Source: Rugalucina vietnamica (Eukaryota; Mollusca; Bivalvia; Lucinida; Lucinidae). From it: a stretch of 64,000 nucleotides of DNA. The position numbers were made by a program, and so were the translations under genes. Positions 47,401 through 59,400 of the stretch are shown here, piece after piece. The stretch covers positions 3,990,501 to 4,054,500 of the forward strand of contig OZ024869.1 of NCBI GenBank assembly GCA_964017185.1, written 5' to 3'. The notes beneath the pieces are model-generated. The model worked only from the letters and a program-made list of their open reading frames with translations. It made no database searches and was not told the DNA's origin. Every line of letters starts with the position of its first letter. The first letter of the stretch is position 1.

Positions 47401-50400
47401 GGTTGATTGAGGATTGATAGAAAAGGTTTTAAAGGTAAAATAATTCCATGAACATATCGTAAGGGTCTTCAAACGAGTGAAAATGAAAATGAAAAAAATG
47501 AAAAAAAAAAATAATAATAATGAGTCCAGTCGTCGAGCGCCTGTGTTCCAGTTGCGTGTAAAGAAGCAGTGCTGCAGTCTTCTTCTTCCTGTTTGTCTTG
47601 TTTTCGAAATACACCATGATTTTTATCAGAATAGAATCAACAGTACCGAATTTAAGTTTTTCTGAGAAAAAGGCCGAGTGTGTGTGAATGCTGTTTTTGT
47701 ATGTCAACGTTACCTTGGGATATATCAATTGGAAACGCAGAAAAATGCAGATTTGGTTAATATCGTGTTTCCATCGGGATGCCATCGTGTTCTAATTTTT
47801 GTTAGATACGATGCTTATACGATGGCGTTCAATCGGTTGCGAGGGCTATACGATGTCGTGTTGCCTTCGTAACACAATCGGGCAGCATCGCGTCTCCATC
47901 GTATTGCCTTCGTGCAGCAAAACTTAGCCGATGGTGCCGATGACCACACGACAGAAGTACGATGTAGTCCCCGATGTCATATGATGGCCTCACGATGGCT
48001 TTGCGAAGGCCACGATGCACTCGCGAATTCAACACGAAATTGAACCATCGTGTGTCATTCCTGTATTTTTTTGCATGTCAAAGAGTTTGGTGCCGCTCGC
48101 GATGGTGATGCCGATGGCTTAAAAAGTCTCCCGATGGACATACGATGGGTAACAATGCACTCACGAATGGCCCGATGTCTTCACGATCCCCGCCGAAATT
48201 AAAACTTTTCATAATCGTGTGTCCATCGCGTGTTAAAATCGGCTAGTATGACGCCTGCACTATAAAGGATTGAAATTCAGATTTTAGCTTTCACTGGATG
48301 ATGAAAAACATTAAGCTGTTTTAATGTCAATGAAGCCCGAAGACTCAAGGGCTTCTCGGAGACATTAAAACAGCTGATGTTTTTCAGCATCCAGTGAAAG
48401 CTAAAATCTGAATTTCAATACTTATATTCACATTTTATATTATCAATCAAATATTTACATTTTATATTATCAATCAAGTATCAGATTTTCAACTGCACAC
48501 GTCATCGCTCATTTTCATGTTATTTAAAATTATAATCTGCACTATGGATGATGTACGGGGAGACTTTTAGGGCCGCCACACGACACAACGCCAGCTGCAG
48601 TAATAGCAAATGAAATATAATTGTTAGATCCTTTGGAAGCAGTAAAAACATTCAAAGAGAAAAGGTGGGCCATATTTGTACAATTTCGGGTAATGAACCT
48701 TCATCAATGACCCTTTACAAAACTGGCAGCGAAAGCCAGACATTCATGATAGCTGCAATTTCCAAAGTTTACACCAGTATAGTCTAAATCAAAGACGAAT
48801 TCAAAGAGAAAAGTCGGGTCATATTGTGGCCATATTGTACAATTTCGGGTAATGAACCATCATCAGTGACCCTTTACAAAACTGGCAGCGAAAGAAAATC
48901 CGACTTAACGTAATTTTGGAACAGCCAAAACGCCAAATTTTTGCGCTTAACGTCATGGCGATACGCGACCGACGTCACGCCAACAAGAGTAAACAAACAA
49001 CGTCAGTGGTTGGTTTTGACGTCGCCCCGCCCATAGTCGTGGCCTCTAGATCACGTGACTTAACGTTTTTCATTGGAAAATGAAGGACATCAAGAAAGAT
49101 ACTTTCATTTCGGGCGATTGCAATAAAAATGTAAATATACGGTAATAGTTGCAAGACGGGAAACACAGAAGACTTGATCTCATAGGTATAGGATACCTAA
49201 AATTTTAGTAAACTCCTGTTAGATCAAGAATACACACACTGCTTTGAAGGAATACATAGAGGATATTCAAGTTTTTGGAGTGAATATGAGTTTTATTTCA
49301 TTGAGTGAAGTGAAAAAAATTTATATTTCATTACGTCACGTCATTACGTCGCTTTTGTGTGTGAACGTTCATTGCGTCAACAATAGCATAGATTATAAAA
49401 TTTAGTTATGTATAAATTAGAAATGAAACGGTGGAATCGTAATTTGCATATTCCCAAATCTTATATTTTCACATGTGAAAATATAACTTTTTTTTATATT
49501 TTCACATGTGAAAATATAAATTTTTCAAATATTGGTTATATTTAATACATATTTCTCTATATTTCATCACTTGCCATATAATAAAGATAACATATGCACT
49601 CTCATGTTCAGAACGATTTTTCATTTATTTATCATATTACGTTGCTGTTTTCCAGTGGATAACATCGTATAATAAAAAAAGACTTTTAAAGTGTTATGAC
49701 CACACGTGTATTAACACTTGGTGAAATACGTAACGTCATTGACGACGTCCGTAACAACAATGTAAATTTTCATCGAAAATATGTCCACTTTGAAAGCGAT
49801 ATAATCTTTTTTATAGGCATTTTATAGACATTGGTGGTAATTTCACTCGAGTAAGATTCTCTATATGTAAAAGAAAAGGGGCATGTGATTGTCATCCTTT
49901 GGCATGAGAGTAATGAAAGAAAAATAAATCATTGATCGCTCTGTAGTAACTTAGGTGGGATACAGATAACTATGGCTCTGTATCAGTGGTTATTATTTTA
50001 CAGCAAACTTTTGAGCAAGTTTGTACACGTAGGCCATCGTAGCCAGAAGGGCGTGTTGGAAGAGTTCCATGATAAGAGAAGAATGTCCAGTATTCTTGAC
50101 TACCAGTCCCGACCTAGACTGGCTACCCCGTTAAAGCAGAACGAGGTAATGAGCCAAGACGTGAGAAAACCGGGCTCGGATTTTCCGACCCGGTCTGACA
50201 CAAACACCGACCAGTACAGATCTCGTCTCTGAAATAGGTTAGAAGCTTAAGATTTTGGTGTTAAGAAGCAGAGGAGTTGTATCATCATAAAAGCGAAAAC
50301 AAAGGCGCTGATCAGCTGTGCATTTACTGCACAGCTGATCTGCGCCTTTGGTTTCGCATAAGCAAAATCCGGTTTCCTCATGATGCGGCTCTAAGCATTT

Positions 50401-53400
50401 CAGCGAAACAAAAGGAAGTTTTCTTTATGTGTTTGTTTAATGCATTGCTTCAGTCTCAGCCAACAGCTACGGTATTGTCGGAACGCTGCCTCCATTTTAC
50501 GTATGTGTTACCAAATATTGAAACGTCATGACACCCAAAATGTTCTACAAAATATAACCACCCAGGAAAACAGCTGAGGCTTACTGGCTGAATGGCTAGG
50601 CTTTGAACTTCTGGACGCGGTAGACCAGTAATTAGATAGTTAGCAGGGAAATATGCTTTTCATGGAGGCACAAGTAAACCGCAATCTTTGTCACACAGCC
50701 CCAATTTGATCGATGTTTTGTTATATGGACAATTAGACATGTAAATAATCATTATGTGCAGCTTTTTGTACAAAGTCCCTACATGACATAACTGAACATT
50801 AAAAAAATGGAAGAGTCTATTGACAGACGACTGTCAATAGCAAATACTCGGTAAATGTGCTATTACCAGACGTCTGTCAATAGCAAATTTTCGGTGAATG
50901 TGCTATTACCAGACGTCTGTCAATAGCAAATTTTCGGTGTATCTGCTATTACCAGACGCCTGGAAAAAGTTAATTTGGCAACTTATTTGACAGATTGCTT
51001 AAATAGTTTTATAGTTGTAAATCAGCTGGTCAAGATGAAGCCATTGTAATTATTCTTGAACCAATCGGAAATCTAATGCAAGAGACTGCGAACGACCTTA
51101 GTGTGTACTCAGTATATGTTGATAATACGGACTAAAATAGCAGTCACATATTAGTGTATAAGCCAAACGCACACCGGGCGTGTTGACAAGATTGTAAAAT
51201 CCAGCGTACGTCAGGAGCACGTCAGAGACACGTTAGAAATGCGATACATGCGCGTTTTGTACGCTCGGTGTACGTTGATATATGTCGCTGTAGGTCGGTG
51301 CGTGTTCCACGCGTGTTTGGGCTCAAAAGATTTTTAAGCATGTTTAAATTTTCTCGAAGCCCGGCATGTCGCGGGCGTGTGTCTTATGCGGTGGAATAAG
51401 GTCCATGCGCGTTACATGCGCGTTGAAGACGCTTTGAACGCGTTTGGCACACGTTTTAGGAACGACAGTGTACGCTACATGCGCGTTCCAATTTTACGAG
51501 AGATTGCTTCAGTAACGTACCCCAAGCGTGTATGAGGCGCGCGTTGAACGTTTGCTGTGCGCCTATAGAGCGTGCGTAGCGTATCTGCGACGTAACACAA
51601 ATGCACTCCGAAATGTTCAGCTATTTTTCTTATTTTTGATCCAAAATCTGTTTTGAGCAAAAATAAGAAAAATATCGAAAATTTTCAAATTTTAAAGCTA
51701 AAAATCTCTGTCTATGGCATTGGCAAGGTTTCTTAATGATTGACTTCATAAGATGTCACTGCGTCTACCAAGTTTCAAGTCTCAGTCTGCAATAGTTTCC
51801 AAACAAAACCAGTGTTTTCACTTTCATCCATGTGAAAGCCAGTTTCCAAAATTGACCTTGCCATAAAATATGTCAACATTTGAATAAAATATGATGGGCT
51901 TAGGTCCCTGATGCTACATATCAAGTTTCAGGAATATCGGCACACAGGCTCTGGAGAAGAATATCGGCACACCCGTTCTGGATAGGTTTTTTTTTTTAAA
52001 TCATTTGTGAGCATGCAACCCCAATTTCACAAACAAAATTTCATTCTCCCTATGCATGAAGGCTTCAAATAAAAATGATTTCACATTCATAGGCTGAGAG
52101 ATTACTGAGAAAAACAAGTCATTAATTTCGATATTTTAATGACCTTGAGCCCAGGTCAAGTAATGACCTTGACATTTGTTAATTACATACCTTCATTGGC
52201 ACTAGTTGTCTCCATCGAGCAACTTTCAAGTTTCATGCTGAAATAGTTTCCAAAATATCCATTGTTTTTGCTTTTCCCATGTAAAGATGTTAAAGATGTT
52301 TGCAAAATTGACTTTGCCCTAAAATAGTCACGGTCATCCCGGGGTCATCATTTGGGCAAACTATGATGAGCTGGAGTCCCCAATGCTACATATTTCGTGG
52401 AATCGGCCCACCGGTTTTGGAGAAAAAGATTTTTTAAGTGTTTTACCATATATATGAGCTAAAATAATATTGAAAGTGACGTAAAACTGAATTTAAAGAA
52501 ATATCGCTATCAAGTACCCCTTTCCGCATTTTGCTTAAGCAGGTAAGAAAGGTAAAAATATCGGTCCCTCAAACGAATTGTCGAGCTTACCCGATTCATT
52601 CATTCATTCATTCATTCATTCCGAGTCAGTCAGTCAGTTCCGGCTGATCATCACGGATCAAAATTTCGAATACATTTAGGCGTAAAATAAACATAGCCGT
52701 GTTTCAACTGGGTTGGGTCGGTACTGGTCGAAAAAGCGTTTTATTTTTCATTTATTTTTCTTTGCTCTCTAAATACGCATATTGTATTTATTCAAGTTGT
52801 AATTCTTCTCAAGATGTCGCGGTTTCTTAAAGTTTGGTGTACTAGTATAATTACAACAAAAAATTACTGTCAAGAGAAGGAGAAGGTGTGAAAGGAGAAG
52901 TGTTTGCCATGCGCGCTATAAAAACAATTTAGGGATATTCTAGATTTTATGACAACTGAGCCGGGCCACAAAAAGACAACACACATTTAAACATTTTTAA
53001 ATTATATAAACGAAAACAAAAGACTAGTGTGGTTTCTACGCAGCTTATTGACAACAATTGCATTGTTAATCCGGGTTCTCAACTTCTTTTTTTTTTTCAA
53101 TTTGGTCACACATGCACGCACGCGCACACGCACGCATTTCCATATACTTAGATATGTATTTTTTCTTTTATTTTCATTTTATTTTATTTTATCTTATTTA
53201 TTTTTTTTTTTCACTTGTCACGAACATACAAATAATTTGCGTTATGTAATTTCAACTTGAGCAGTTTTTCGGTAGGCATTTTTATAAACTTGGATTAATT
53301 GACTATGTTCATCGTATTTTGCAAAATATGACAATGTATCGTATATGAATATGCCTCAGGGCGTGAAAAGAGAAGTGTTGGCCACGCGTACTATAAAAAC

Positions 53401-56400
53401 ATGTCAGGGGTATTCTGGTTTTTATGACACCTGAGCCGGGCCAAAAGAAAACAAAAGTGTGGTTTCTACGCAGCTTATAGCCGACACCCCTGATCTCACT
53501 AATGTTAAGCATTATTGCGTTGTTAGTCCGGGTTCTCAACTTCCATTAAATGTGTCTGTCAGTTTCGATTTCGAATCGACCATAATGCCGTCTAGGTATT
53601 TTTTTAGTTTGGACACACATGCACGCACGCGCACCAGCACACATTTCCAAATACTTAGATTCGGTCATATTTTATGTTCGCGCTTGATGAACAATGATTT
53701 GTTAAGATTTGCCAAGTGAAAATAACTTCTTTTTTTTTTTCATAACTCGACTGATACATTTGAATTAACTATACCGACACAAAAAGAAACGCAATGTTTC
53801 CAAGGTGCACGGAAACATATTCTACCCATCTTTTATCCTCATTGTTGTTCAAACATGGGCTCTAAAGGATTGACAGCTCTTCGTGACATTTAACCGAATG
53901 AAAACGTAAAAAATGTGGTTGGGTGGGAATATGGGGCCCCGTCTATTGGGGCTTAGGAGAAATAGATGGGCTGCTTGTGCCTCCAGGCAAAGCTTCTAAT
54001 CTACTGACCGACCATCTGATTACAGTCATGACCATTGCTCTTAGCTTGGACGTAAAGCATCAACTCAAACAAACAAACAAAAACAAACCTGCATATTAAA
54101 GATAACGTTTATAAACCATATTGGAGATAAAGAAAAAAAAAAGAAAAGAAAAGAAAAAAAATGCATCGAGTTTACATGTATCTGTGTCTCTTACAGGTCT
54201 CGTATTTCTTTTTCCACATCCGGCATCCAGGGTTTTATCAAAAAGTTAACAAATAAAATTATTCAGTGGGCATTGTTCATGTAAATGGGATACGATGTGT
54301 CTGTCAGCAGCAAAAAGTCGGTAAATTTGCTATTACCCTGTGCGTCTGTCAATAGCAAATTGCTATTGACAGACGTCTGGTAATAGCACATTTACCGAAT
54401 ATTTGCTATTGACAGACGTCTGGTAATAGCACATTTACCGAAAATTTGCTATTGACAGACGTCTGGTAATAGCACATTTACCGAATATTTGCTATTGTCA
54501 GACGTCTGTCAATAGACACTCCGTAAAAAATACTCAGATTTATTTCACCGAGCGTGTTTAAAATTTCGATGTTTTCAACACAGTGGATGGAACATATTTG
54601 GAATAACCGAAAAAAGAGTGAATTTTCTTTTTATCTTTATACAATGCAAGGGCATTTTCCCATCGAAGAAGCATGCGGTGAAAATGCAAATTTTAAACAT
54701 GATTGAACAATAAATAAATAAATGAAATAAATAATAATAATCTTTTAGTACCAATTTGTCTTTTACATTCTAACTAAGAAAAAGAATTCTTACACTTTTG
54801 TTTATGTTTTCGTTCACTAATCATTATCTGCTAATAACACATTTACAGGTGTTTGAATTTCTAATAATTATAAAACACATTCACGGGGACCCAACAGTAC
54901 TGTTAATCGTGATTATTTATGCGTCCATGCTTTTATGAAGTTTTGTATGCGTCGGCGAGATCGTTACGAATGCGACTTTCCACATCATCTGCCCTTGGAC
55001 GGTAAGTACTCTCGTGAAAACAAAGCCGAGTTTACAAAATCGGCCGTCCACTTTGGTCTGCGAAAATCTTCCATGTTCCAACTTGAAGTCAATTGGAATA
55101 CTTACAGCACTTGTGTTCTACAGCTAATGGTTTATGAAATTGAACGGTAGATACACCGGTGCCACGGAAACTCATTACATTCTTAATGTACTTTTGTTTT
55201 GCCTTTGTCTTGGTAAACTAAGAAGTATAACACAGCCCTGTGAACGTCTTTATTATCCAAACGGCTTTGTAAATGCACAAATGCACATTAATTTTATCTA
55301 CTGAAAAAAAAAAATAAATAAATAAAAATAAATAAATAAAAAAAAAAATAATAATAATAATAAAAAAACCCAGTAAGATCAGCATATTTTCCTGGTCATT
55401 GCCTACTTGTTCATTTTTCTATCCAATGTTTTATATTTTTGGCACTATTTGGATAATACAAGTCTTTGTGTCGACTATCCTGTTGAAACGGTTGCAAAAT
55501 TACAACTACAGTCGGCTAAAACACAATCAGGGTGGACATTTCTAAAAATTAAAGATAAAGAGTACAATATATTAGCTCCAATAACGTGAATGGGATTTTG
55601 CATATAGTCGCATTGTAATATGTATGTTTTGTATTGTGGGCCGGTGGCCTTTATTTACTCAATAAAATTCTTGTTCATATTCTTGTTCATTTGGGTCAAA
55701 ACAAATTTTAAGTGGGGCATATTTAGATGGCATTTTTCTTATCGGAGACATCTTGTTGGTGCGAAAACGCAGAAATTTTCATTTTCTTTTCCGGCTTTCA
55801 AATATTTCACCAGACCTATGCCTTTAGGGCCTATGGGCCTACGTATATTTGAAAATATAACATGCATTATGGCTAATGCAATTTATCTTACATTGAGAAT
55901 TTTTACTTTTAGGGCACTCTTTGGTGTTAGTTAACAGATTTTATCTGAAAAATCTAACAAAAGTTTTAACATATGGACAAATATGAAAATGTGTCGTGTC
56001 CGTAGCCCTGTCAATTTTAATACAGTTTCGTCACAAATATTAATATGCAATATTCTTATCTACTGGTACATTTATGACTTTTTATGATGTTCTTGTTTGT
56101 TTAAAACCCAAACAAAATGAGATAAGTTTAAAATGATCATTTTAAGTAAACAACAAATATGGGGGCTACGGACACGACAGGGCTACGGACAGCATAGTTG
56201 CCGCGATATCGGATGAAACCATTCGGCTAGCCATAAAATGTTTCTTATAAACGTTTAATGGCTGGACCCGCAAATGAAAAGGAATGTCATGTTTACATTA
56301 AGCATTGTTAACATACTTTAATAGGGGCTTGAAAATAGGGGGCTACGGACACGACATTTACATGATGTTACAAAATTGCATCTGGCAGATTCCATAATCA

Positions 56401-59400
56401 CTTTATATTCAATAAGGGTTTTTCCATCAAACTTCAAAAAAAGTATCTTAGGCTTAGTATGGCCTTTGTGATTTTATATTTTGCAGTTTATTAAGTGTGG
56501 AAGCCCCTGCTTTGGTGATATAAAAAAGCCAAAATTTATAACAAAGGCCTATTTTAAAGAAAAGCTCTTGGGAATTTATGCAAAGGCATATACAAATGTT
56601 TTAATCACCTCAGATAAGAGTTAAAATATTCTTTTTGAATTTCTGACATAAGCTTATTGGCTTAAGATGAAATTATAATAGCTGGTGTCTTGTAAAATAA
56701 TAGAAAGTTTGAAGTGAAACTTTATAACACTCAAAAATGGCCCAATTTTAGCCTTTTGACTAGGCAGTAAACCGTTCCGATACTAATTATATATATTATA
56801 TATCACTGGAAAGCTTGCGAAGTTGACAATAACATCATTCTAGGAGTGCACCAGTGCAAAATACTGGCATATAACATGTATTTTGTGAAATGTACACCCT
56901 GATTGTGATTAAGCCGAGTATTTCTCTTTATGTAGCCGAAACCGCGGTAGGTCACTGCTCTTAAAGGATCTCAGTTTTATTTCTTTTGTTTATTTTCACG
57001 AGAGCAATGGAACGTCGCATTCGTATCGATCTCGCCGACGCATACGAAACTTCATAATACATGTAGCATGCATTAAGATTCCACGTCGCATCAATAATCA
57101 CGAGTAACAGTTGGGTCCGAATAGAAACGTAAATTCTACGGTGAAAAATCGGCTAACATCAATCACGGGTGGAATGCTATCATATAATTTTTTCGGTTAA
57201 AATCCCACTTTTATTCATTTTTGATAAAATTTTATCAAATATTGATTTCGCTGTCAAGAAAGAGTTAATCGGTAAAACTTGTTTTTCAGACAGCGCCTGG
57301 ACTAACAGATATAATTTTTGCAAACAGGATTTATTTTTTCTACTTCATATCCATGGAAAATGAATTCATCAGTATGAATCGCATTAGGTTTGTTATGCAA
57401 GTATTTTGATTAATATTTCAGCGGAAGATGTCAGGAGTTGGGAGTCAAACACCAATATATGAGCAAGTGAACTATCCAAGCGAATCGGAATACGAGGATA
57501 TTTTATATGAGCGAGCCCCAGACCCTCCAGTATTCAGTATGAATGATACATATGAACAGCCCAGGCCCGTGCCCATATATCAGAATAACCCTACACTATG
57601 GGACCAATCCCGTTACGGTGGAAAGTCTTCAGAACTGAGAGATTATGAAAATGTTGATAGGTCCAATCTTAGCCCTGTGCCTCAGGTGATCGAAACTTAT
57701 GAAGAACTGAGCCGAAAAAACTCTGAGGTAGAGACGATTTCCTATAATGATACTTCTCAAACGCCAAGAACCTACCCCCAGCCCAGTCCAGTCAGTGAAG
57801 AAAGCCGGACAAGCCCGGAAGCAAGTCCGCCTTTTAGTATCCAAGTTGAATTACCATCATATGTACAAAAGAGTAGAAGAGTAGGTACATAGTAAAAGGG
57901 TATTTATTTTCTTAGTCGTTTGGTAAGCCAGAATTGCTTTATAGTATAATAATAATAGACAAAATAATGTTCTAGCTGGCCACCAATGTTTTGACACTAT
58001 TCGTACATGTAACAAAGTTATTTGCGTCATGGAATACCCGGTGTGGGGGTGGTACTCACATGTAAAATGGGCATGTATGTGCCCCGCTATGTTAAAAAGA
58101 AGGGGTTTACAGATCTGATCAAGCTTAAAAAGTGGGTGCTTTCAGAGCTGATAGCTCTAAAAATTGTGTCTTTAGAGCTGATCGAACTGGGAAAAATGGG
58201 TGCATTCAGAAAAAGTGGGTGCTTTTTTATGCGACAGTCTGCATGCTTAGTTTTTAACCCAATCATGGTTGATAACTATGCTGCCTTCTTTAATTGCACG
58301 CCGGTGGGTCGGGCGTCAGACTCTATGATGGCACCGACTTAAAGCTATTCATTTTAGTTGGTTGGGGCCGGAGCTTCTTGTCTGTTGCTTGGCCCACCGG
58401 GGTCCAACTGGTGTTTTTCTTTTGCTCCGGAGTTAGTAGGTTATTCGGCGCCCAAGGATCTCCATCGCCGGGCAGCTTACTCAATCTGTGAGTCCTTGTT
58501 TTTGATTCATCAGGATGTTAATCATGATTTATTTGTTTGTTCTTGATGATTCATTGACTAGTTAGAGATTCACCACGAGGACCGAAGAACTAACTAAATG
58601 TTATAAACCACTGCAGAAGCTGAGGGTGAGGTTAGGTACCTGTAAAACCGGTTTAAGCCCGCCAGTAACTTTGTGTTACTGATCGTTCCAAGTCGATACT
58701 TCTGTGGTGGTTCTTTTTGTTTTATGTCTTGGTGTTTAAAATTTTTTGTACTGTTGGCGCCTTATGTATGTTTTCATATTTTTAGTTAAGTTAAGGTAAC
58801 TGAGTGGCCACCTATTGGGAAAATAGCTGCTCATTCGGCTTACGATATGTTTCATGGTATAAGTACCTGATTGTTAGTTTTGGTTTTTCCCACCTCGGTT
58901 TTTGGAGTGGGAATCTTTTTCTGATTGCGCCTTTTCCTGATCTTTGCCTACTTGTACCTTTTTATAGCTGATATATCTGAAAAAGTATGTGCTTCCAGAC
59001 CCGGCCTTCCAGAGCTGAAAAACATTCGGTAATGTCGCCGCTAAGTACAGTAGACTGTGTCTATGTTGGGATTTTAAATTTAATTGCAAATATTCCTGGT
59101 CCCTCTGTTCTTATTAGCTATTAGTTTTGATATTTTAAGAGTTCAAATGACCCTTTCTTGAAAGCTGGAATACATGGCTAGATTTTTTTTTAGAATTGAC
59201 GCAGTGGAGTGGACTATATATGTACATGTACATTTTAGATTGAAAGAAAATTTACGTCTTTGTAGGCATTTCTATCTTTATGCCTATCGGTTATTCTAAC
59301 CACTGCTTTGCACCTTTCAGAAAATTGCACAGAAGAGACATAGTATCTCACTGAAAGTCATTTTAGGTGGTGGGGTAATTTATGACTGTTTAGCGACTTT

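Larger units (their letters stand above)
50809..54523. mobile_element. Foldback element with tandem-repeat arms, 3.7 kb
   Basis: The left arm (50809-50965) and right arm (54305-54523) are inverted arrays of about 42-bp units containing GCTATTACCAGACGTCTGTC / CAATAGCAAATTTTCGGT. The ends GTCTATTGACAGACG are complementary. The flanks are TAAAAAAAT and TAAAAAAT. The interior holds a GCGCGTT word region (51150-51600), a fragment of family A (51700-52470) and a tandem duplication (52890-53700). No transposase was seen. Confidence 0.82.
54887..57118. mobile_element. TIR element F enclosing E2
   Basis: GGACCCAACAGT at the left and the inverse at the right. The similarity continues for about 130 bp inward, including GCGTCGGCGAGATCGTTACG and its inverse near 57040. 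Element E2 (55513-56916) makes up most of the interior. It ends about 300 bp before exon 9. Confidence 0.78.

Noticed and set aside
50809-50965. CRISPR-like array of direct repeats
   Set aside because: Units are contiguous, palindromic, lack unique spacers and are mirrored at 54305-54523. This is a foldback arm in animal DNA.
54935-55150. 71-codon plus-strand frame (MKFCMRRRDRYECDF) as a small gene
   Set aside because: It lies in the terminal inverted repeat of element F, whose inverse copy at the other end does not keep the frame.
55620-55934. 104-codon frame in intron 8
   Set aside because: Falls entirely inside TIR element E2, and the corresponding frame is not open in E1.
57428-57892. 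Exon 9 as an independent 154-codon gene
   Set aside because: An ATG occurs two codons after the acceptor, but the splice acceptor, phase match to exon 8 and phase match to exon 10 make an internal exon far more likely. It remains possible as an alternative 3' end.
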